From assembly GCA_964568885.1 (NCBI GenBank), contig CAZMSF010000001.1, positions 1 through 64,000 on the forward strand: a DNA stretch of 64,000 nucleotides, in the 5' to 3' direction. Within the stretch, counting starts at the first letter, position 1. Every line of letters begins with the position of its first letter. The notes below the pieces were generated by a model. It was not told where the DNA came from and searched no databases. It worked only from the letters and a program-made list of their open reading frames with translations. This document shows, piece after piece, positions 61,076 through 64,000 of the stretch. Source of the stretch: JAUSNA01 sp964568885. GTDB taxonomy: Bacteria > Patescibacteriota > Microgenomatia > Levybacterales > GWA1-39-11. Made by a program: the position numbers and the translations under genes.

Positions 61076-61867
61076 TTAAGGATGAATATTGAATATCTTT
61101 TCGATAACAAAAAGCGCAATAAAAATTGTTAAGACGCCCATAAGCAAAGAGAGAGTTTCTCTTATTGCCAATCCTTTTTTGTTCTCGTGGTGAATTTCGG
61201 GGATAAGATCTGAAAGGGATATGTATAAAAAGAAACCCGATGTCAGAGAAAGAAAAATCACAGAAAGGCTTTCAATCCTGCTTCCATAATAGTAGGCAAG
61301 TACTGCGCCCAAAAAAGAAGCCAATGCGCTGACGATATTGACCGTCAACACCTTTTTTCTACTCATTTTATTTTTCAACATTACCCCAAAATCACCAATT
61401 TCTTGTGGTATTTCGTGGGCTCCAACTGCAAATGTCGTAATAATTCCAAGAGGAACATTTGCGATAAAAGTTGCGGCTATGGCGACTCCGTCAATAAAAT
61501 TGTGTATGGTGTCTCCAATAATCATAAGAGGAACAATTGGTTTTCCCTTAATCTCGTGCTCCTCAAAACTATGATGATGAAACCAATGAAGAAATCTCTC
61601 TAAAATGAAAAAAAACAAAGCTCCGGATAAAGTCCAAGAAAACACAAAAGAGTTATCAATATGAAGTTGTCTTGCTAAATCCAAAGATTCGGGAAGCAAA
61701 TCAAAGAATACTGTCCCAAGAAGTGTCCCTGCTGCAAACGAAGAAAGTATGTGGGATATTCTATAAGCATAGTCCTGTTTAAAAAGTAAAAACACCCCAC
61801 CCATCAATGAAATGACGCTTCCCAAAAAATTGAATAGTAGAATTAAAAAAAATGTATTCATTGACAA
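61076..61867 (-). CDS. ZIP-family metal transporter
   Basis: This 263-aa protein has eight or so helices. The ZIP metal-site helices are present: GDTIHNFIDGVAIAA (helix 4) and GAHEIPQEIGDFGVML (helix 5), with a His-rich loop HWFHHHSFEEHE between helices 3 and 4. ZIP proteins import Zn2+ or Fe2+. The gene overlaps the upstream Fur-family gene by 10 bp, so regulator and transporter form one operon. Confidence 0.93.
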   Translation of the reverse strand: MSMNTFFLILLFNFLGSVISLMGGVFLLFKQDYAYRISHILSSFAAGTLLGTVFFDLLPESLDLARQLHIDNSFVFSWTLSGALFFFILERFLHWFHHHSFEEHEIKGKPIVPLMIIGDTIHNFIDGVAIAATFIANVPLGIITTFAVGAHEIPQEIGDFGVMLKNKMSRKKVLTVNIVSALASFLGAVLAYYYGSRIESLSVIFLSLTSGFFLYISLSDLIPEIHHENKKGLAIRETLSLLMGVLTIFIALFVIEKIFNIHP

Positions 61868-62265
61868 TCACGGCACATCCCGTAAAATTCAAGAGAATGG
61901 TTTTCTACCCGAAAACCTGTACTTTCATTAATTTCTTTTTCAAGCCTTTTTATATTGCACCTTGAAACGTCTTCAATCCTCCCGCAGTTTTTACAAATTG
62001 CGTGATGATGTTCCTCCCGCTTTGCTTCATAAAAGAATTTCTTTTCCTGGAATTGTAACCGTGAAATCAAATCCTTTTGAATAAAGTTCTCAATTATGCG
62101 GTAAATTGTTGCCTGATCCGCATCGACTCTTCTTTTTGAGATAAGGTCCCAAATGGAAGCGATATCTAAGGGTTTTTGTGCTTCAGTAAGAACATTTAAA
62201 ACCGCTAACCTGGCCGGGGTGACCCGAAGCCCTTTATTTCTTATTAAATCTTTCTGAATACTCAT
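61858..62265 (-). CDS. Fur-family metal regulator (Zur/Fur-like)
   Basis: From ATG 62265 the protein is 135 aa. It has a winged helix (RVTPARLAVLNVL, DADQATIYRIIENF), the metal-sensing REEHHHAICKNCG segment and a second CxxC in GMCRDC, which binds structural zinc. With a ZIP gene downstream it is probably a zinc- or iron-responsive repressor of its own operon. TTGACA-17-TATACT-6-ATG is the cleanest leaderless promoter in the window; a longer frame to 62316 runs through it. Confidence 0.92.
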   Translation of the reverse strand: MSIQKDLIRNKGLRVTPARLAVLNVLTEAQKPLDIASIWDLISKRRVDADQATIYRIIENFIQKDLISRLQFQEKKFFYEAKREEHHHAICKNCGRIEDVSRCNIKRLEKEINESTGFRVENHSLEFYGMCRDCQ

Positions 62266-62271
62266 GCAACA

Positions 62272-62300
62272 AGTATATGCAAATAGTTCGCATTTGTCAA
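62272..62300 (-). promoter_or_regulatory. Promoter and possible operator of the Fur-ZIP operon
   Basis: TTGACA (62295-62300), 17 bp, TATACT (62272-62277). The spacer holds an imperfect palindrome, read on the plus strand as TGCAAATAGTTCGCA (62278-62292), where a Fur/Zur protein could bind. Confidence 0.8.
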
Positions 62301-62319
62301 ATGTGAGGGTTTTCACACA

Positions 62320-62426
62320 TTAACAGACCATTTCTGGTCTGTTAATGATATTTGTAGCGTATATATTCATATACGCTGGTTGTTTAAAAACGCTATTAGC
62401 GTAGTTCAGGCTCTGCCTATGCAGAG
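62320..62426. repeat. Row of four perfect hairpins
   Basis: Arms TTAACAGACCA/TGGTCTGTTAA (62320-62345, loop TTTC), AGCGTATAT/ATATACGCT (62356-62377, loop ATTC), ACGCT/AGCGT (62390-62402) and CTCTGC/GCAGAG (62411-62426). None has a T-run of a normal terminator. The last includes the stop of the 58-aa gene. Confidence 0.75.
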
Positions 62427-62593
62427 ACTGAATCGTATGCGTCTTTAGAAACAAATCGGGTCAGATTTCTTCCGTCAGAGGTTTTTCCCTTTACAGCGTA
62501 TTTTGTCTGTCCTTTAACTTGGTATGTGGTTTTTTCGGTAACTTCTGCCTCGATTTTGCTTCTTGTTTTTACATCGTAGAATTGCATCTTCAT
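62417..62593 (-). CDS. 58-aa basic protein, unknown, SD-led and operator-rich
   Basis: ATG 62593 follows an AAAGGAGGTGA site by 9 nt. The 58-aa product begins MKMQFYDVKTRSKIE and continues with Lys/Thr-rich beta-like segments (TTYQVKGQTKYAVKG, then GRNLTRFVSK). I believe similar short proteins occur in other CPR genomes, but I cannot name a family. The upstream region has five GTTCAAA(T) boxes, implying tight control. Confidence 0.7.
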   Translation of the reverse strand: MKMQFYDVKTRSKIEAEVTEKTTYQVKGQTKYAVKGKTSDGRNLTRFVSKDAYDSVSA

Positions 62594-62654
62594 ATTTTAA
62601 GTCACCTCCTTTACGAGTAAGATAGTTCAATTTAAGAATTTTAAACTGAAATAC

Positions 62655-62760
62655 GTTCAAATAGCAAAAATTTGAACTTAATTAGGTTCAAATTTAATGC
62701 TCTTGAGCGTACCTTACTAATATGCACGTTCAAAGTCCGTTTGTCAAGTACTATTTGAAC
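62655..62760 (-). promoter_or_regulatory. GTTCAAAT operator array with promoter
   Basis: GTTCAAAT or its complement occurs at 62655-62662, 62670-62677, 62686-62693, 62728-62735 (GTTCAAAG) and 62753-62760, in inverted pairs with spacers of 7, 8 and 17 nt. On the minus strand TTGACA (62742-62747), 17 bp, CATATT (62719-62724) lies among them. This and the tRNA-Pro repeats are all I see in 62594-62949. Confidence 0.75.
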
Positions 62761-62872
62761 CTAATTTGGAATATTGATATATTGTGTACTATTCTGAGAT
62801 ACTGCCGGTTGTGCTTGTGTTTGAGTTTGGCGGAAGGTAAAATAGATGGACGAAAGTGAACTGCGTTCTCTC

Positions 62873-62949
62873 TTCGGGGTGTAAGCCTCGCTTTAATAAT
62901 AATATAAATAAAGCTCGGCTTGGCTCCCCGAAAAATGTAGTACATTTTT
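62873..62949 (+). repeat. Truncated tRNA-Pro 5' copy with hairpin
   Basis: TTCGGGGTGTA (62873-62883) matches the tRNA-Pro 5' edge (62948-62958). The copy breaks off after GTA and continues with AGC, as at tRNA-Ala. A hairpin with arms CGAAAAATGTA/TACATTTTTCG (62928-62951) abuts the tRNA start. Confidence 0.75.
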
Positions 62950-63024
62950 CGGGGTGTAGCTCAGTTGGATTAGAGCGCGCGCTTTGGGAGCGTGAGGTCG
63001 GAGGTTCAAGTCCTCTCACCCCGA
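62950..63024 (+). tRNA. tRNA-Pro(TGG)
   Basis: Acceptor CGGGGTG/CACCCCG includes the C1-G72 pair typical of proline tRNA. Anticodon stem CGCGC/GCGTG encloses TTTGGGA, anticodon TGG. T loop TTCAAGT; discriminator A; CCA not encoded. Confidence 0.95.
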
Positions 63025-63100
63025 CAAAATTCAGAATCTCCGACAGGTCGGATTGTGCAAGCACAGTTTCACTGCCAAGTCCTCTCACCCCGACAAAATT
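63025..63100 (+). repeat. Exact tRNA-Pro 3'-end copy with two hairpins
   Basis: The 25 bp from 63007 to 63031 (tRNA 3' end and flank) are repeated exactly at 63076-63100. Between are hairpins CCGAC-AG-GTCGG (63040-63051) and TGTGC-AA-GCACA (63054-63065). Confidence 0.85.
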
Positions 63101-63136
63101 TTTCTACCGAGAATTTTGCCTTTCAAAACTAACCTA

Positions 63137-63625
63137 CTAGAATATTAATAAAAACTTTTTCTCTCCAACAGATAGGGGGTACCCCTCAAATTTAGGGTAG
63201 TCTGATCCATCAACAACCCCCTGAACTTCAAGACCTAATGCAGCTGCCGAACGCACATACGAACTTACGCTCAAACCGAGGCTATTAGAAGCAGCTTCAA
63301 CAGCATTATATTCTACGAAAGGCAATAGTAAATTGAAGCGAGATCTAGGCTCAGGTTTTCCGAATTTTCCTAATAGACCGGTGGTATCTATAACTACATC
63401 GCCGGCTCTTAAAGTGGTGTCCTTACCGTCTCTGGCCTCCTCTGCCGTCTGTTTATCAACCATTTCTTTCATTTTTAAATATGAACGTAAAAGTGAAATT
63501 GTAGTTGAAGAATTTTGCTGCGCTTTTCCATTCAAGGCATCCAACATTTGAGGACTAAAAACAATATTTACTCTTTTAACATATTGTTCTGCAGCTTGAA
63601 TATGCCCTTCAGAGTCATGTCTCAT
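63137..63625 (-). CDS. Protein with two ribbon-helix-helix-like segments, unknown
   Basis: From ATG 63625 the protein is 162 aa. Two segments have a short strand followed by two helices: RVNIVFSPQMLDAL...STTISLLRSYLKM (about 18-52) and RFNLLLPFVEYNAVEAASNSLGLSVSSYVRSAAALG (about 95-130). This could be a one-chain, two-domain RHH DNA-binding protein. No family is certain. A complete promoter (TTGACA-16-TATAAT-7-ATG) sets the start. Confidence 0.6.
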   Translation of the reverse strand: MRHDSEGHIQAAEQYVKRVNIVFSPQMLDALNGKAQQNSSTTISLLRSYLKMKEMVDKQTAEEARDGKDTTLRAGDVVIDTTGLLGKFGKPEPRSRFNLLLPFVEYNAVEAASNSLGLSVSSYVRSAAALGLEVQGVVDGSDYPKFEGYPLSVGEKKFLLIF

Positions 63626-63632
63626 AGTATGC

Positions 63633-63660
63633 ATTATATAAAGAAAAAAATTAATGTCAA
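63633..63660 (-). promoter_or_regulatory. Promoter of the RHH-like gene
   Basis: TTGACA (63655-63660), 16 bp, TATAAT (63633-63638), ending 7 nt before ATG 63625, on the minus strand. Confidence 0.85.
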
Positions 63661-63682
63661 TTCAGAGCAATTTTGCTACTAC

Positions 63683-63712
63683 TTGACACAGTTTAAAAAA
63701 AGTGACTAAACT
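63683..63712 (+). promoter_or_regulatory. Promoter of the DUF378 gene
   Basis: TTGACA (63683-63688), 18 bp, TAAACT (63707-63712), followed by an AAAGGAGGTGA site before ATG 63746. Confidence 0.75.
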
Positions 63713-63745
63713 GATAGTTGATAGCAACGAAAGGAGGTGATAGAT

Positions 63746-63964
63746 ATGAAGAAACTTCCTATGATTGCATGGTGGCTCGCCATAATCGGCGCCCTGAACT
63801 GGCTTTTAGTTGGACTTGGTTCAGCTATGGGCAATACGAATTGGAACGTAGTAAAACTTATCCTTGGTAGTTGGCCCGGACTTGAGAATTTAGTATATAT
63901 TCTCGTCGGACTTTCAGGTCTTTGGCTACTTTGGAATGAGCTTATGGGCTCAAAAAAGAAATAA
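63746..63964 (+). CDS. DUF378 family small membrane protein
   Basis: From ATG 63746 the protein is 72 aa with two membrane helices and the DUF378 signature (IIGALNWLLVGL, then LENLVYILVGLSGLWLL). Family function is unknown. AAAGGAGGTGA ends 6 nt before the ATG; an in-frame GTG at 63737 is part of the SD. It has its own promoter and, like the other SD-led genes, encodes a small protein. Confidence 0.9.
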   Translation: MKKLPMIAWWLAIIGALNWLLVGLGSAMGNTNWNVVKLILGSWPGLENLVYILVGLSGLWLLWNELMGSKKK

Positions 63965-64000
63965 CTACTGCCCGCAGATATTATTGACGCCCTATCCTAG

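Noticed and set aside
1..64000. Recoded UGA (code 25)
   Set aside because: TGA ends several clearly conserved genes here (for example the MurF-like and YibE/F genes) and no conserved frame reads through TGA.

Overview
This window looks like a piece of a bacterial chromosome from the Candidate Phyla Radiation (Patescibacteria), most likely Microgenomates-like. That placement is inference. It rests on compact tail-to-tail genes, a monoderm-type envelope gene set (PBPs, sortase, large GT-C proteins), families common in CPR genomes (DUF2079, YibE/F, DUF5666, YbhB), and the near absence of biosynthetic pathways. TGA is used as an ordinary stop codon, so the recoded (UGA = Gly) lineages are unlikely. 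No rRNA, CRISPR array, transposase or prophage is visible.

Layout. 1-205: tRNA-Phe (cut by the window edge) and tRNA-Gly. 326-9.8 kb: envelope genes (GH18 protein, two D,D-peptidase/beta-lactamase-type serine hydrolases, a class A PBP, a PH-domain protein) and tRNA-Gln. 9.8-14.2 kb: sorbosone-type dehydrogenase, msrB, YibE/F, DUF192, obgE. 14.3-19.8 kb: a two-component system followed by a MacA/MacB-type ABC exporter and a DUF5666 protein. 20.5-23.3 kb: an extracytosolic flavin electron-transfer module (FMN-binding protein, ApbE, NqrB/RnfD-FNR fusion). 23.6-29.3 kb: alr, NodB deacetylase, P1B ATPase, DUF2079. 29.6-34.9 kb: a second two-component operon with an unrecognised P-loop protein, stress-type small proteins and a candidate structured RNA. 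35-36.2 kb: a sortase and its likely LASTG substrate. 36.2-49.2 kb: a ten-gene minus-strand surface-polysaccharide operon with two large fusions, headed by an excisionase-type HTH gene. 49.4-64 kb: HTH/membrane pair, DipZ, MurF-like ligase, RRM protein, DacA, tRNA-Leu, RarA, tRNA-Ala, cupredoxin, matrixin-type protease, a Fur-ZIP operon, tRNA-Pro and small proteins.

Two genome-wide signals stand out. First, translation initiation falls into two classes. At least 22 genes have a -10 box ending 5-8 nt before the start codon (15 of them exactly 6 nt), which predicts leaderless mRNAs. A separate set of nine mostly small, partly stress-type genes carries a full GGAGGTGA-like Shine-Dalgarno. This corrected about a dozen start codons here.

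Second, all five complete tRNA genes, and three protein-gene 3' ends, are flanked by partial copies of themselves separated by short perfect hairpins. A recurring core, GTAAGCAAAGCTTGC, has outer arms that change with the host sequence while staying complementary, and two other hairpins covary. This looks like an undescribed family of small palindromic repeats that target or arise at gene edges, and it is the main candidate novelty in the window.
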